Source of the DNA: Stenotrophomonas pavanii
GTDB taxonomy: Bacteria > Pseudomonadota > Gammaproteobacteria > Xanthomonadales > Xanthomonadaceae
Direction of reading: 5' to 3'
Assembly: GCF_900101175.1 (NCBI RefSeq)
Contig: NZ_FNFQ01000001.1
Span: 679,851 to 743,850 of the forward strand
Length of the DNA stretch: 64,000 nucleotides
Positions 1-8,755 of the stretch are shown here, in pieces. Position 1 is the first letter of the stretch. The number at the start of each line of letters is the position of its first letter. Position numbers and translations under genes: made by a program. The notes under the pieces are model-generated. The model had not been told where the DNA came from and searched no databases. It saw only the letters and a program-made list of their open reading frames with translations.

Positions 1-1416
1 GGCGGCCACCAGCAGGACGCCACAGGCACGGCGCAGGCGGCCATCGACCATCGCCGCCACGGCCGAGATCCACAGCATCGAGGTGATGATGAAGCCATTG
101 CCCAGGGTGAAGATCACCGCCAGCTCCGGCAGACCGTGGCCGTCAAGCTTGGTCAGCAGCTGCGGCAGCTGGTCCGGTGCGATCCAGCCGGGCGCCTTGA
201 TCGCCAGCAGGTAAGCCACCGACGGCAGGAAACCGAACACCATCGCGCCGGTGTGGTGACGCGGCGTCGCCTGGAAGGCCTGGGTGGTGATGTCGATGGC
301 CACGTACACGATGATCGGCGCCAGCACCGCCAGCGGCAGCCATTGCACCAGCCCGGAGATGATGCCAAGCATGCCGCCGATACCGACGAACAGGCCGGTC
401 AGCAGCGTGTAGCCGCTGCGCGCGCCCATGTGCTTGTACGCCGGCTGGCCGATGTACGGTGTGGTCTGCGCGACGCCGCCGCAGATGCCGGCCACCAGCG
501 TGGCCACCGCTTCCACCAGCAGAATGTCGCGGGTGCGATAGTCATCACCGGCCGCACGCGCGCTTTCAGAGACGTTGATGCCACCGACCACCATCAGCAG
601 GCCGAACGGCAGCAGCAGCGGCAGGTAGGTCATCGCGGTGGGCAGGCCGTCGAGGAAGCCCAGCGTCGGCAGCGGCAGCACCACCTGCGGCGGCACCCAC
701 TCCGGCACATGGAAGCCGGGCGCGCCCAGCCCGGCCAGGCCGAGGCCGTAATACAGCACGGTGCCGAACACGAAGGCCAGCAGCACGCCCGGACCACGCA
801 CCGGCAACTTGCCCTTGGCGATCAGCACATACAGCAGCAGGCCCAGCGTGGTGAAGCCGACCAGCGGCGAGCGCAGCGTTTCCAGCAGCGGCAGCAGGCC
901 CATCAGCACCAGCGCAATGCCGGCAATGGAGCCCAGCAGCGCCGCACGCGGCAGCGCGCGGGTGACTGCTTCGCCGAAGAACGACAGCACGAACTTGAGC
1001 ACGCCCATGATGACCAGCGCGGCCATGCCCAGCTGCCAGGTGGCGATGCCTGCGGCATGCGGATCCATGCCCTGCTGCTTGAAGGCGATGAAGGCCGGGC
1101 CGAGCACCAGCAGGGCCATGCCGATGCTGGTGGGGGCATCCAGGCCGAGCGGCATGGCGGTGACATCGTCGCGGCCGGTACGCGCAGCCAGCCGACGCGC
1201 CATCAGCGTGTACAGCAGGTTGCCGACCAGCACGCCGAAGGCCGTGCCGGGGAACATGCGGCCGAATACCACGTCGGCGGGGAACTGGAAGATCCCGACC
1301 AGGGCCATGGCGATGAAGCCGAGGATGGAGAGGTTGTCGACGACCAGGCCGAAGAAGCCATTGAAGTCGCCGGCGACGAACCAGCGACGCGGTGCGGCGG
1401 AAGCGGGAGCGGACAT
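1..1416 (-). CDS. NCS2-like (xanthine/uracil-type) permease, 3' end cut by the window
   Basis: The reading frame is open from the ATG at 1416 to the left edge (472 codons, no stop seen), so the C-terminus lies outside. The protein begins MSAPASAAPRRWFVAGDFNG and is dominated by hydrophobic helices, including FFGLVVDNLSILGFIAMAL near the start and VAGICGGVAQTTPYIGQPAY around residue 330. That glycine/proline-rich re-entrant segment, and the overall length, resemble purine/xanthine-uracil (NCS2/AGZA) permeases, so transport of a small solute across the inner membrane is likely. The substrate cannot be read from the sequence. Upstream lies a repeat-rich spacer and poxB on the same strand. Confidence 0.72.
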   Translation of the reverse strand, partial: MSAPASAAPRRWFVAGDFNGFFGLVVDNLSILGFIAMALVGIFQFPADVVFGRMFPGTAFGVLVGNLLYTLMARRLAARTGRDDVTAMPLGLDAPTSIGMALLVLGPAFIAFKQQGMDPHAAGIATWQLGMAALVIMGVLKFVLSFFGEAVTRALPRAALLGSIAGIALVLMGLLPLLETLRSPLVGFTTLGLLLYVLIAKGKLPVRGPGVLLAFVFGTVLYYGLGLAGLGAPGFHVPEWVPPQVVLPLPTLGFLDGLPTAMTYLPLLLPFGLLMVVGGINVSESARAAGDDYRTRDILLVEAVATLVAGICGGVAQTTPYIGQPAYKHMGARSGYTLLTGLFVGIGGMLGIISGLVQWLPLAVLAPIIVYVAIDITTQAFQATPRHHTGAMVFGFLPSVAYLLAIKAPGWIAPDQLPQLLTKLDGHGLPELAVIFTLGNGFIITSMLWISAVAAMVDGRLRRACGVLLVAA

Positions 1417-1533
1417 GGAAGGGGCGGAGGGGGTGGGGAGCGCCGATGGTAGGCCCAGCAGGGCCCGGGCGCCAATTCCGCGGTGGAATGATGGGTTCCA
1501 GCGGACGGCGGGGCCCCTCTTGGCTGGTCGCGG

Positions 1534-1557
1534 GTAGAGTCGACTGTCAGTCGACTG
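1534..1557 (+). repeat. SMAG palindrome
   Basis: The GTAG tetranucleotide is followed by AGTCGACT-GTC-AGTCGACT, a near-perfect hairpin. GTAG-ended imperfect palindromes of 22-25 bp are the known SMAG repeats of Stenotrophomonas maltophilia. Confidence 0.8.
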
Positions 1558-1570
1558 GCATTGCGCGTTG

Positions 1571-1673
1571 GGCCGGTCGGGGTGGGCAGCGCAGGACGCG
1601 CCGTAAACCCGTCCTGGGCTCGATGGTGCCATCCATGGCGCCAACGGTCCTGCGCGGCCCATCCCGACCGGCC
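1571..1673. repeat. Long-hairpin element, copy A (27-bp stem)
   Basis: Positions 1571-1597 pair with 1647-1673 over 27 bp with one mismatch and one G-T wobble. The 49-nt interior holds CGCCGTAAACCC, then TCCTGGG, and an inner hairpin GGTGCCATCCATGGCGCC. A second element at 63537-63638 has the same size, interior core and inner CATCCATG loop, but a completely different stem sequence. Function unknown; it could be a structured RNA, a transcription-stopping hairpin or a small mobile palindrome. Confidence 0.75.
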
Positions 1674-1748
1674 CCTCACAGTTTCCTGCGCGTGCCAGCC
1701 ACGGAAGAACATCAAAAGATCCAAAGCCAAGCCAGGCTCTCGCTGCAG

Positions 1749-1937
1749 TGCCGGGCCCATGCTCGGCTGCTGTACGCGAAGCCTCTGAGCCGAGCATGGC
1801 CCGGCTACAGAAGATCATTCCGATCATTCTTTCGTTCATCCACGCATGGCGTGGATCTACCGTGTCGACCAAGGTCGACACCTGCCCACGGATGGCCGCC
1901 GTTGCTTCCGAGGTGGCCGGCCCGCGGCCGGCACTAC
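1749..1937. repeat. SMAG cluster in the permease-poxB spacer
   Basis: An inverted pair lies at about 1750-1768 and 1786-1807 (core GCCGGGCCATGCTCGGCT). A minus-oriented element sits at 1837-1860 (GATCCACGCCATGCGTGGAT type, GTAG at 1857-1860) and shares its GTAG side with a GTGTCGACC palindrome at 1862-1881. Another is at 1914-1937 (GTGCCGGCC type). The 554-bp spacer 1417-1970 holds no gene I can support; it is almost entirely repeats. Confidence 0.75.
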
Positions 1938-1970
1938 CGCGGGCGCAGGGCGCAGCCCTGCATCCTCGCC

Positions 1971-3689
1971 CTACTTCTTCAGGAAGTTGTCCACCAGCAG
2001 ATGCTTCACATCGTCGAAGCGGCCATTCAACACCGCCTTGGCGGCATACAGCGCCGTACCGGCCACCTGCTTGGCCTCGATCTGCGGTGGCATCACCAGT
2101 TCAGCGCGACTGGTATGCACGTCCAGCAGCGCCGGGCCGCGCTGGGACAGGAAATCCAATACCGCCTCTTCCAGATCCTCGCTGCGGGTCACCGTGCGGC
2201 CGTGGAAGCCGATCACCTCGGCCAGGCGGCCGAAGTCCGGGTTCTTCAGGTCGGTGTAGTTGTCCAGCAGGCCTTCCACCTTCTGCTCCAGCTCGACGAA
2301 GTTCAGCGAGCCGTTGTTGAACACCACCACCTTGATCGGCAGGTTCTCCTGCACTGCTGTGAGCAGGTCACCCAGCAGCATCGCCAGGCCACCATCACCG
2401 GACAGCGAGATCACCTGCCGCCCGGGGAAGGCCTTCTGCAGGCCCAGCGCCTGCGGCATCGCGTTGGCCATCGTGCCGTGCAGCAGGCTGGTCAGCGTGC
2501 GGCGACGGCCGTTGACGCGGATGTGGCGCAGCACCCACACCATCGGCGAGCCGCCGTCAGCAGTGAACAGCGCATCATCGCTGGCGTGCCTGGACAGCAA
2601 GGCGGTCAGGTGCTGCGGGTGGATCAGTTCACCCTCGCCCGGTTGTTCTTCCTGCTCGCGCGTCTTCAGTGCCTTGTCGCGACGCTCGATGCATTCGTCC
2701 AGGAAGCTGCTGTCCTCGCGCGGCGGCAGCATCGGCAGCAGCGCGTCCAGGGTCGGTGCGATGTCACCGACCACGCCGAGGTTCACCGGATGGCGGCGGC
2801 CGAGGTGGCTGCCATCGCGGTCGACCTGGATGATCGTGGCCTTGTCCGGGTAGAACTGGCCCCACGCGAAGTCGGCGCCGAGCAGCAGCAGCGTGTCGCA
2901 CGCCATCAGCGTATGGAAGCCGGATTCGATGCCGAAGATGCCGGTCATGCCCATGTTGTACGGGTTGTCCGGCTCGACGAAATCCTTGGCGCGCGAAGTA
3001 TGCGCAACCGGCGCCTGCAGGCGCCGGGCCAGTTCCAGCAGCTGCGCGTGTGCGCCCTGGCAACCGGCACCGGCGTAGATGCCAATGCGCTTGCCCTGCC
3101 CCAGCAGTTCGGCGATGCGCTGCAGTTCGGCATCCGCCGGACGCAGCACCGGCTGGGTGTAGTGCACCGAGAACGGCACATCGTGCTTCACCTCAGCCTG
3201 GCTGATGTCGGCCGGCAGGATCACCACCGCCACGCCCCGGCGGCTGATCGCCGCCTGGCAGGCCAGGGCCACGACGCGCCGCGCCTGCTCCGGGCTGTGC
3301 ACCTGTTCGCAGAACACCGTACAGCTGCCATAGACCGCCTTGAAATCCACTTCCTGCGGAAATTCCATGCCCAGCTCACTGGTCACCACCTGGCTGGCGA
3401 TCAGCACCATCGGTGCACGGTTGCGATTGCTCTCGAAGATGCCGTTGATGAAGTGCAGGCCACCGGGACCACAGGAACCCGCACAGGCGGTCAACTCGCC
3501 GCTCACCAGCGAATCGGCGCCGGCAGCGAAGGCGGCCACTTCTTCGTGGCGTACATGTACCCAGTCGATTTCACTGCGGTGCAGGGCATCGGTGACGTGA
3601 TTCAAGGTATCGCCGACGATGCCATAACAGCGGCGGACGCCCGCCTGCTGCAGGGTATCGACAACGATCTCGGCAACGCGCTTGCTCAT
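1971..3689 (-). CDS. poxB: Pyruvate dehydrogenase (quinone) / pyruvate oxidase, ThDP-dependent
   Basis: Oxidative decarboxylation of pyruvate to acetate and CO2 with electrons passed to quinone, at the inner face of the membrane. The start chosen (MSKRVAEIVVDTL) has GAGG nine bases upstream and gives 572 residues, the same length as E. coli PoxB. Three domains are evident: an N-terminal Pyr domain with the activating glutamate in VRHEE (about residue 50), a central FAD-type domain (about 190-335), and a C-terminal ThDP domain with GDGG at 431 and the NN of VVVFNNGS near 458, which is the classic ThDP/metal motif. Further in-frame starts exist upstream (ATG 3698, 3761) but lack a spaced ribosome site. 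It appears to be a single-gene unit between repeats and an SH3-like protein. Confidence 0.93.
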   Translation of the reverse strand: MSKRVAEIVVDTLQQAGVRRCYGIVGDTLNHVTDALHRSEIDWVHVRHEEVAAFAAGADSLVSGELTACAGSCGPGGLHFINGIFESNRNRAPMVLIASQVVTSELGMEFPQEVDFKAVYGSCTVFCEQVHSPEQARRVVALACQAAISRRGVAVVILPADISQAEVKHDVPFSVHYTQPVLRPADAELQRIAELLGQGKRIGIYAGAGCQGAHAQLLELARRLQAPVAHTSRAKDFVEPDNPYNMGMTGIFGIESGFHTLMACDTLLLLGADFAWGQFYPDKATIIQVDRDGSHLGRRHPVNLGVVGDIAPTLDALLPMLPPREDSSFLDECIERRDKALKTREQEEQPGEGELIHPQHLTALLSRHASDDALFTADGGSPMVWVLRHIRVNGRRRTLTSLLHGTMANAMPQALGLQKAFPGRQVISLSGDGGLAMLLGDLLTAVQENLPIKVVVFNNGSLNFVELEQKVEGLLDNYTDLKNPDFGRLAEVIGFHGRTVTRSEDLEEAVLDFLSQRGPALLDVHTSRAELVMPPQIEAKQVAGTALYAAKAVLNGRFDDVKHLLVDNFLKK

Positions 3690-3797
3690 CGGAGACATCC
3701 TCGAGGGGAGAACATCCGAGGCTAGACCCGAAGAAGTGATGCCTCCGTGGGCAAGGCGCACATCACCTCGATAGGCAAACTACCGGCGGAGATCGAG

Positions 3798-4655
3798 TCA
3801 ATCGTTGACGTTGATCCAGCCCACCACCTCACCCTGCCTGGGGTTGCGGTAGCACAGCTTCACCCAGCCGTCCCGTTCATCCAGCAGTTCCACGCGGTCG
3901 CCCTGGACCAGGTAACGCCTGGTGCTGGATGCGCCGGGTTGGTCGAACAGGAACAGGCGCGCGGGTGCCACCGCGGCCTGCCGACCACGCAACGGTCCAT
4001 CCGGCGGAGCACCCAGGCCATCGGCGATGGCACTTTCCAGCACGCGGCCGGCGGCATCATAGGTGCGCCAGACCGCCAACGGCCCGTTCTCTTCGCGTTG
4101 TTCCCACTGCAGCGCGGCGTTCAACGTATCGCCCAGCATCAGCACGCGCTCGGCGCGGTACAGATGGAGTGTCGCGCCTGCAAAGCGATACTGGTCGGTG
4201 TACCACATCGGGCCGCTGCGGCAGCTGCTGGTCAGCGTGCGGCTCGGACGGTCGACCGTCAGCCCCATCAGCTCACCGCAGCTGTCCTTGCCGTGGGTCT
4301 CGGCCTGCAGCACGCGGAATGCCTCAACGGCCGGATCGAACCGGTATACCGCCACCGCTTCGTTGACCATGCCTACCGGAGCGCGTGCGACCAGTTCCGG
4401 GTAACCATCGAAATCGACATCTTCGAGCGACCATCGCGAATTGCCGTCGGCATCGGCCGCGCCGGCCAGCGTCTGGCGCTTGCCCGAGGGTGACAGCTGC
4501 AGCGCGATGCTGCCGTCCTGCTGCGGATCGGCATGCGCCTGCACATGCGCGGCCACCTGGAAGCGCAGCGTTTCTCCGTCGTCCCCGCCCGCCTGCGCCG
4601 TCGGTGCCAGTACGCCTGCCAATGCCAGGCCCAGCAGGCATTTCCTGTAGTTCAT
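3798..4655 (-). CDS. Secreted protein with C-terminal SH3-like domain, function unknown
   Basis: A signal peptide (MNYRKCLLGLALAGVLAPTAQAGG) is cut after AQA, so the product is periplasmic. The middle (about 30-200) carries DVDFDGYPELVARAPVG, a phrase typical of FG-GAP/XAC2610-type secreted proteins. The last 45 residues (RRYLVQGDRVELLDERDGW...GEVVGWINVND) look like a bacterial SH3 fold. AGGGAG lies five bases before the ATG at 4655 and two before an adjacent ATG at 4658; the former is preferred. It is followed on the same strand by nothing before poxB, which starts about 110 bp further on. No enzymatic motif seen. Confidence 0.7.
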   Translation of the reverse strand: MNYRKCLLGLALAGVLAPTAQAGGDDGETLRFQVAAHVQAHADPQQDGSIALQLSPSGKRQTLAGAADADGNSRWSLEDVDFDGYPELVARAPVGMVNEAVAVYRFDPAVEAFRVLQAETHGKDSCGELMGLTVDRPSRTLTSSCRSGPMWYTDQYRFAGATLHLYRAERVLMLGDTLNAALQWEQREENGPLAVWRTYDAAGRVLESAIADGLGAPPDGPLRGRQAAVAPARLFLFDQPGASSTRRYLVQGDRVELLDERDGWVKLCYRNPRQGEVVGWINVND

Positions 4656-4691
4656 CATTGCTCCCTGCGGCACCGCGGCGGCACCTTCAAC

Positions 4692-5174
4692 TCAGAACGA
4701 TACCTCGACCGCCTGCCGCGACCACAGCACCGACTGATGCCTGGTCTGCTGCTTCCACGCCAGGCGGATCGCCTCAATGTCGGCGCGGCGCTGCGGGGTG
4801 TCCTCGTGCAGCACCACCAGCACCTTGGTGCGCAGGCGGTTGGGCGCGGCATCGCCGCGGAACAGCCACTGGCCATAGGCATCAAACACGGTCAGGCCGT
4901 CCGGGAAGCGCGGCGTTACTTCCTTGTCCAGGAAGGCGCGCCACTGCGCGTCGCTGATGGTGTCGGCCTGCGGGCGGTTGCCGGCCCCCTGCTCCTCGCC
5001 CACCCCGAAGTACAGCTCGCTGCGCACCCAGCCATGGCCGGCGGAAGGGCGGGCGGCATCGCCCTTCAGTTCGGCGGTGGTGGCCGTGGCATAGGCGCTG
5101 GGCGCCTGCGAAGACAGGCTGGCGCAGCCACTGGTGGCCAGCAGCACGGCGAAGACGAGGCCAAGGTGTTTCAT
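4692..5174 (-). CDS. DUF3574 lipoprotein
   Basis: A 160-residue protein starting MKHLGLVFAVLLATSGCASL. The lipobox ATSGC predicts lipidation and anchoring in a membrane. The rest (RSELYFGVG..., RFPDGLTVFDAYGQW, LVVLHEDT, HQSVLWSRQAVEVSF) follows the DUF3574 pattern closely from end to end, so it is a whole-family match. No biochemical function is established for the family. The gene lies 36 bp upstream of the SH3-like protein gene on the same strand, so the two may be cotranscribed. It faces a divergent TonB-dependent receptor gene across a 215-bp spacer. Confidence 0.85.
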   Translation of the reverse strand: MKHLGLVFAVLLATSGCASLSSQAPSAYATATTAELKGDAARPSAGHGWVRSELYFGVGEEQGAGNRPQADTISDAQWRAFLDKEVTPRFPDGLTVFDAYGQWLFRGDAAPNRLRTKVLVVLHEDTPQRRADIEAIRLAWKQQTRHQSVLWSRQAVEVSF

Positions 5175-5389
5175 CGGTACAGCTCCGGGGAAGGGGGACA
5201 GGGCGAGCCGGCAGCGTACAGCGCCACCGGCCCGGCGTGCTGATGCCAACCGGGCATCAGCTCATGCCGGACCGGCAGGGGCTTGCATCGGCACCGGCCA
5301 TCACGCGAAGATAATATATCGCTTCATCCGGATGGATGTAAGTGAAACCATCTCCCCCTTCCCCGTCGTCGTTGTTGCTGGAGCCCCCC
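5175..5389. promoter_or_regulatory. Divergent spacer with an AT-rich block and CATCCGGATG palindrome
   Basis: This spacer separates the DUF3574 gene from the TonB receptor gene. At 5307-5335 an unusually AT-rich stretch (GATAATATATCGC) is followed by the perfect palindrome CATCCGGATG and a direct GGATG repeat. AT richness in this GC-rich genome suggests promoters on one or both strands. I could not fit a good -35/-10 pair, so the call is tentative. Confidence 0.3.
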
Positions 5390-7825
5390 ATGTCCGCCCG
5401 CCTGCCCGCGTCGCCGCTCGGCCTCGCCATCGCCCTCGCGCTTTCCTCCGCTGCCATCCCGGCCCTGGCCCAGGACGCCACCAACCTGGACACCGTGATC
5501 GTCACCGGCACCCGTGCCGCCGACCGCACCGTGCTCGAATCCACCTCGCCGGTGGATGTGCTCACCGCGGAGGACATCCGCAAGGCCGGCGTGGTCAACG
5601 GCGAACTGGGCAGCGCGCTGCAGGCGCTGCTGCCGTCGTTCAACTTCCCGCGCCAGTCCAACTCCGGTGGCGCCGACCACGTGCGCGCGGCGCAGTTGCG
5701 TGGTCTGTCGCCGGACCAGGTGCTGGTGCTGGTCAACGGCAAGCGCCGCCACCACACCGCACTGGTCAACACCGACAGCAAGATCGGCAAGGGCACCACG
5801 CCGGTCGATTTCAATTCGATCCCGGTCAGCGCGATCAAGCGCATTGAAGTGCTGCGCGATGGTGCCGGTGCGCTGTACGGATCGGACGCCGTGGCCGGCG
5901 TGATCAATGTGATCCTCGACAACGGCGGCGACGGTGGCGAGATCGAGGCCAGCTACGGTGCCAACCACACCGACCTCAAGCCGATCGGCCGCACCGTCAC
6001 CGACGGCCAGACCGGCAACGTCAGCGCCAAGGTCGGCACCTCGCTGGGCGAGGACGGCGGCTTCCTGCGCGTCGGCCTGGAATACAAGCACCGCAACGGC
6101 ACCAACCGCGCCGGCTTTGACCAGGTTCCGCCGTGGGACCAGACGCCGGACAACCTGGCGCTGCAGGGCAAGCGCAACTACGTGCTGGGCGATGGCAAGA
6201 GCAAGGACATCAACCTGTGGCTGAACACCGAGATCCCGGTGGGACAGACCTCGACGTTCTACGCGTTCGGTACCTTCAACCAGCGTGACACCGAAGGCGC
6301 CAACTACTTCCGCTATCCCGATGGCGAGGCCAACTGGAAGCAGGTCTATCCGAACGGTTACCGGCCCATTTCCGAAGGCGAAAACCGCGACGTGCAGGCC
6401 GTGGCCGGCGTGCGCGGGCAGTGGGGCGAATGGAGCTACGACGGCAGCCTGGATTACGGCCAGAACGACTTCACCTACCGCCTGCGCGATTCGCTCAACG
6501 CCTCGCTGGGCCCGACCAGCCCGACCCGCTTCAAGACTGCCGATTACCAGTACGCACAGACGGTGGGCAATCTCGATCTGAGCCGCGTGTTCACCCAGAG
6601 CGACAGCATCAGCCACACGCTGGGCCTGGGCGTGGAAGCGCGCCATGAGCGCTACCAGACCCGCCCCGGCGACCCGGCCAGCTATGCGGCCGGCCCGTAC
6701 ACCGACCGCCCGACCGGTTCGCAGGCCGGTGGCGGCCTGACCCCACAGGACGCCGCCACCCTGTCGCGCGACGTGGCCAGCGCCTATGCCAGCCTGTCCA
6801 GCCAGTTCGGCGACCACTTCTCCAGCGATCTGGCCGCCCGCTACGAGCACAACGACGACTTTGGCGGCGAACTGACCGGCAAGCTCGGCCTGCGCTACGA
6901 ATTCACCCCGGCGTTCGCATTGCGCGGTGCCATCTCCAACAACTTCCGCGCGCCGTCGCTGGCGCAGATCGGCTACGAATCCACCTCCACCGGTTACAAC
7001 GCCGGCGGCCAGCTGGTGCAGGGCCGCCTGCTGTCGGTCAACAATCCGATCGCGCGTGGCCTGGGTGCGCAGAACCTGAAGCCGGAGAAGTCGATCAACA
7101 CCTCGCTGGGCTTCACCAGCCGCATCGGCGAGCACTTCGACCTGTCACTGGACTTCTTCCAGATCGACATCGATGACCGCATCGCGCTGTCGGAGAGCAT
7201 CACCGGTGACGCATTGACCGATTACGTGGCCGCCAACTACGGCGTCAGCGGACTGCAGAGCGCCAGCTTCTTCGTCAATGCCGCCGATACCCGCACCCGT
7301 GGCGCCGAGCTGGTAAGCAACTGGCGGCAGTCGCTGGGCGATGGCCAGCTGCTGCTGACCGGCACCTACGCCTACACCAAGACCACGCTGAAGAATATGC
7401 TGGCCACGCCGGCGCAGCTGCGCGCCCTGAACCCGGACTACGTACTGTTCGGCATCGAGGAAACCAACACCCTGACCGATGCCACCCCGCGCACGCGTGG
7501 CAGCTTCTCGGCCGCCTGGAGCAACGACCACTGGTCGCTGAGCACCCGCGTGAACCGCTACGGCAGCGCCACCCGCGTGTTCAATTTCGGCGATGGCTAC
7601 ATCCCGCGCCAGACCTACCAGGCCGAGTGGCAGCTGGATGCCGAAGTGGAGTACCGCATCACCCCGCGCTGGAGCGTGGCCATCGGCGGCCAGAACCTGA
7701 CCGACAACTACCCGGATCGATCCAACAACGACATCTACTACTTCGGCAACCTGCCGTACGACGTGCTGTCGCCGATCGGCAGCAACGGTGCGTATTACTA
7801 CGGCCGGGTCCGCTATACGTTCTGA
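5390..7825 (+). CDS. TonB-dependent outer-membrane receptor
   Basis: An 811-residue receptor. The signal peptide (MSARLPASPLGLAIALALSS...ALAQD) is followed by LDTVIVTGTR, typical of the start of Xanthomonad TonB receptors. The plug domain (about 40-165) contains AAQLRGLSPDQVLVLVNGKR and RIEVLRDGAGALYGSDAVAG. The remaining part is a 22-strand type barrel ending in aromatic VRYTF. GGAG precedes the chosen ATG. It would import a scarce nutrient with TonB energy; the ligand is not evident and no substrate operon is adjacent. An inverted pair of SMAG repeats follows 16 bp after the stop and could stop transcription or stabilise the message end. Confidence 0.9.
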   Translation: MSARLPASPLGLAIALALSSAAIPALAQDATNLDTVIVTGTRAADRTVLESTSPVDVLTAEDIRKAGVVNGELGSALQALLPSFNFPRQSNSGGADHVRAAQLRGLSPDQVLVLVNGKRRHHTALVNTDSKIGKGTTPVDFNSIPVSAIKRIEVLRDGAGALYGSDAVAGVINVILDNGGDGGEIEASYGANHTDLKPIGRTVTDGQTGNVSAKVGTSLGEDGGFLRVGLEYKHRNGTNRAGFDQVPPWDQTPDNLALQGKRNYVLGDGKSKDINLWLNTEIPVGQTSTFYAFGTFNQRDTEGANYFRYPDGEANWKQVYPNGYRPISEGENRDVQAVAGVRGQWGEWSYDGSLDYGQNDFTYRLRDSLNASLGPTSPTRFKTADYQYAQTVGNLDLSRVFTQSDSISHTLGLGVEARHERYQTRPGDPASYAAGPYTDRPTGSQAGGGLTPQDAATLSRDVASAYASLSSQFGDHFSSDLAARYEHNDDFGGELTGKLGLRYEFTPAFALRGAISNNFRAPSLAQIGYESTSTGYNAGGQLVQGRLLSVNNPIARGLGAQNLKPEKSINTSLGFTSRIGEHFDLSLDFFQIDIDDRIALSESITGDALTDYVAANYGVSGLQSASFFVNAADTRTRGAELVSNWRQSLGDGQLLLTGTYAYTKTTLKNMLATPAQLRALNPDYVLFGIEETNTLTDATPRTRGSFSAAWSNDHWSLSTRVNRYGSATRVFNFGDGYIPRQTYQAEWQLDAEVEYRITPRWSVAIGGQNLTDNYPDRSNNDIYYFGNLPYDVLSPIGSNGAYYYGRVRYTF

Positions 7826-7841
7826 TTCACCAGTCTGGTAG

Positions 7842-7896
7842 GTAGTGCCGGCCGCTGGCCGGCACCCTGAGGGTGCCGGCCAGCGGCCGGCACTAC
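7842..7896. repeat. Inverted pair of SMAG palindromes
   Basis: 7842-7865 reads GTAGTGCCGGCCGCTGGCC(GG) and 7873-7896 is its reverse complement ending in CTAC. Together they can form a 24-bp stem. The pair lies just after the receptor stop and before otsB, so it may separate the two transcripts. Confidence 0.85.
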
Positions 7897-7955
7897 CCCG
7901 ATCAGTAGCCTGTCCTCGACCCCACGTACACGCCCGCGCTGGCAGGCTGGGCGTC

Positions 7956-8714
7956 ATGGCTGAATCGCTCCCCCTGCGTCCGCCACCGCCATTGCTGGAC
8001 GACGCCTGTGCGTTGTTTCTCGATGTCGATGGCACCCTTATCGAATTCGCTGCACGACCGGATGCCGTGCAGCTCCTGCCGGATGTGCGTGAAGCCATCG
8101 GCCGCATCAGTGACCGCCTGGAAGGCGCCGTGGCACTGGTCAGTGGCCGACCGCTTGAACAGCTGGACCAGCTGTTCGCTCCCCTCCAGCTGCCTGCCGC
8201 CGGCCTGCATGGGCATGAGTTGCGCGGCCACGATGGTCGCGTGCTGCGCGACGAACACGATGACGACACCGCCGAATGGCTGCACGCACTGCACCAGCAG
8301 GCGATGCGCTTCGCCCACGGCCATCCCGGCGTGCTGGTGGAGGACAAGGGCGTCGGCCTGGCCCTGCACTGGCGAGGCGCGCCACACGCGGCCAGCGACG
8401 TGCGCACCTTTGCCAACCGCCACGTGCGCGGCCGGCCCGGTTACCGCCTGCAGCCGGGCGACCACGTGGTCGAATTCGTTCCGGTAGGCAGCGACAAGGG
8501 GCGCGCCGTGCGCCGGATGATGCAGTACCTGCCCTTCCGCGGCCGTCTTCCGGTCTTCCTCGGCGATGACCTCACCGATGAATTCGGCTTCGACGCCGCC
8601 AACGTCCAGCACGGCTGGAGCGTGCTGGTGGGTGAACGTGAACCCAGCGCGGCGGTGTTTGCGCTGCCCGACATACGCAGCGTGCACGCCTGGCTGCGTG
8701 AGAATGCCTATTGA
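7956..8714 (+). CDS. otsB: Trehalose-6-phosphate phosphatase
   Basis: Converts trehalose 6-phosphate to trehalose in the cytoplasm. The 252-residue protein shows the HAD motifs: ALFLDVDGTLIEF (about residues 20-32, with the catalytic DxD), VALVSGRPLEQL, and FLGDDLTDEFGF near residue 205 for the metal-binding aspartates. The ATG at 7956 gives MAESLPLRPPPP and places the HAD motif at the usual distance. The next gene begins at or just past this stop and ends in a 4-base overlap with otsA, so the three form one operon. The OtsA product two genes down is the substrate source. Confidence 0.95.
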   Translation: MAESLPLRPPPPLLDDACALFLDVDGTLIEFAARPDAVQLLPDVREAIGRISDRLEGAVALVSGRPLEQLDQLFAPLQLPAAGLHGHELRGHDGRVLRDEHDDDTAEWLHALHQQAMRFAHGHPGVLVEDKGVGLALHWRGAPHAASDVRTFANRHVRGRPGYRLQPGDHVVEFVPVGSDKGRAVRRMMQYLPFRGRLPVFLGDDLTDEFGFDAANVQHGWSVLVGEREPSAAVFALPDIRSVHAWLRENAY

Positions 8715-8755
8715 CCCGGCCAACCCCCACGGCCGCAACCGAGATGTACCGCGTG

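Noticed and set aside
136..1452. A 438-codon plus-strand frame opposite the permease
   Set aside because: Arg/His/Gln-rich antisense translation; the minus-strand frame gives a coherent multi-helix membrane protein.
1392..3725. A 777-codon plus-strand frame opposite poxB
   Set aside because: Antisense shadow; the minus strand encodes a full-length PoxB.
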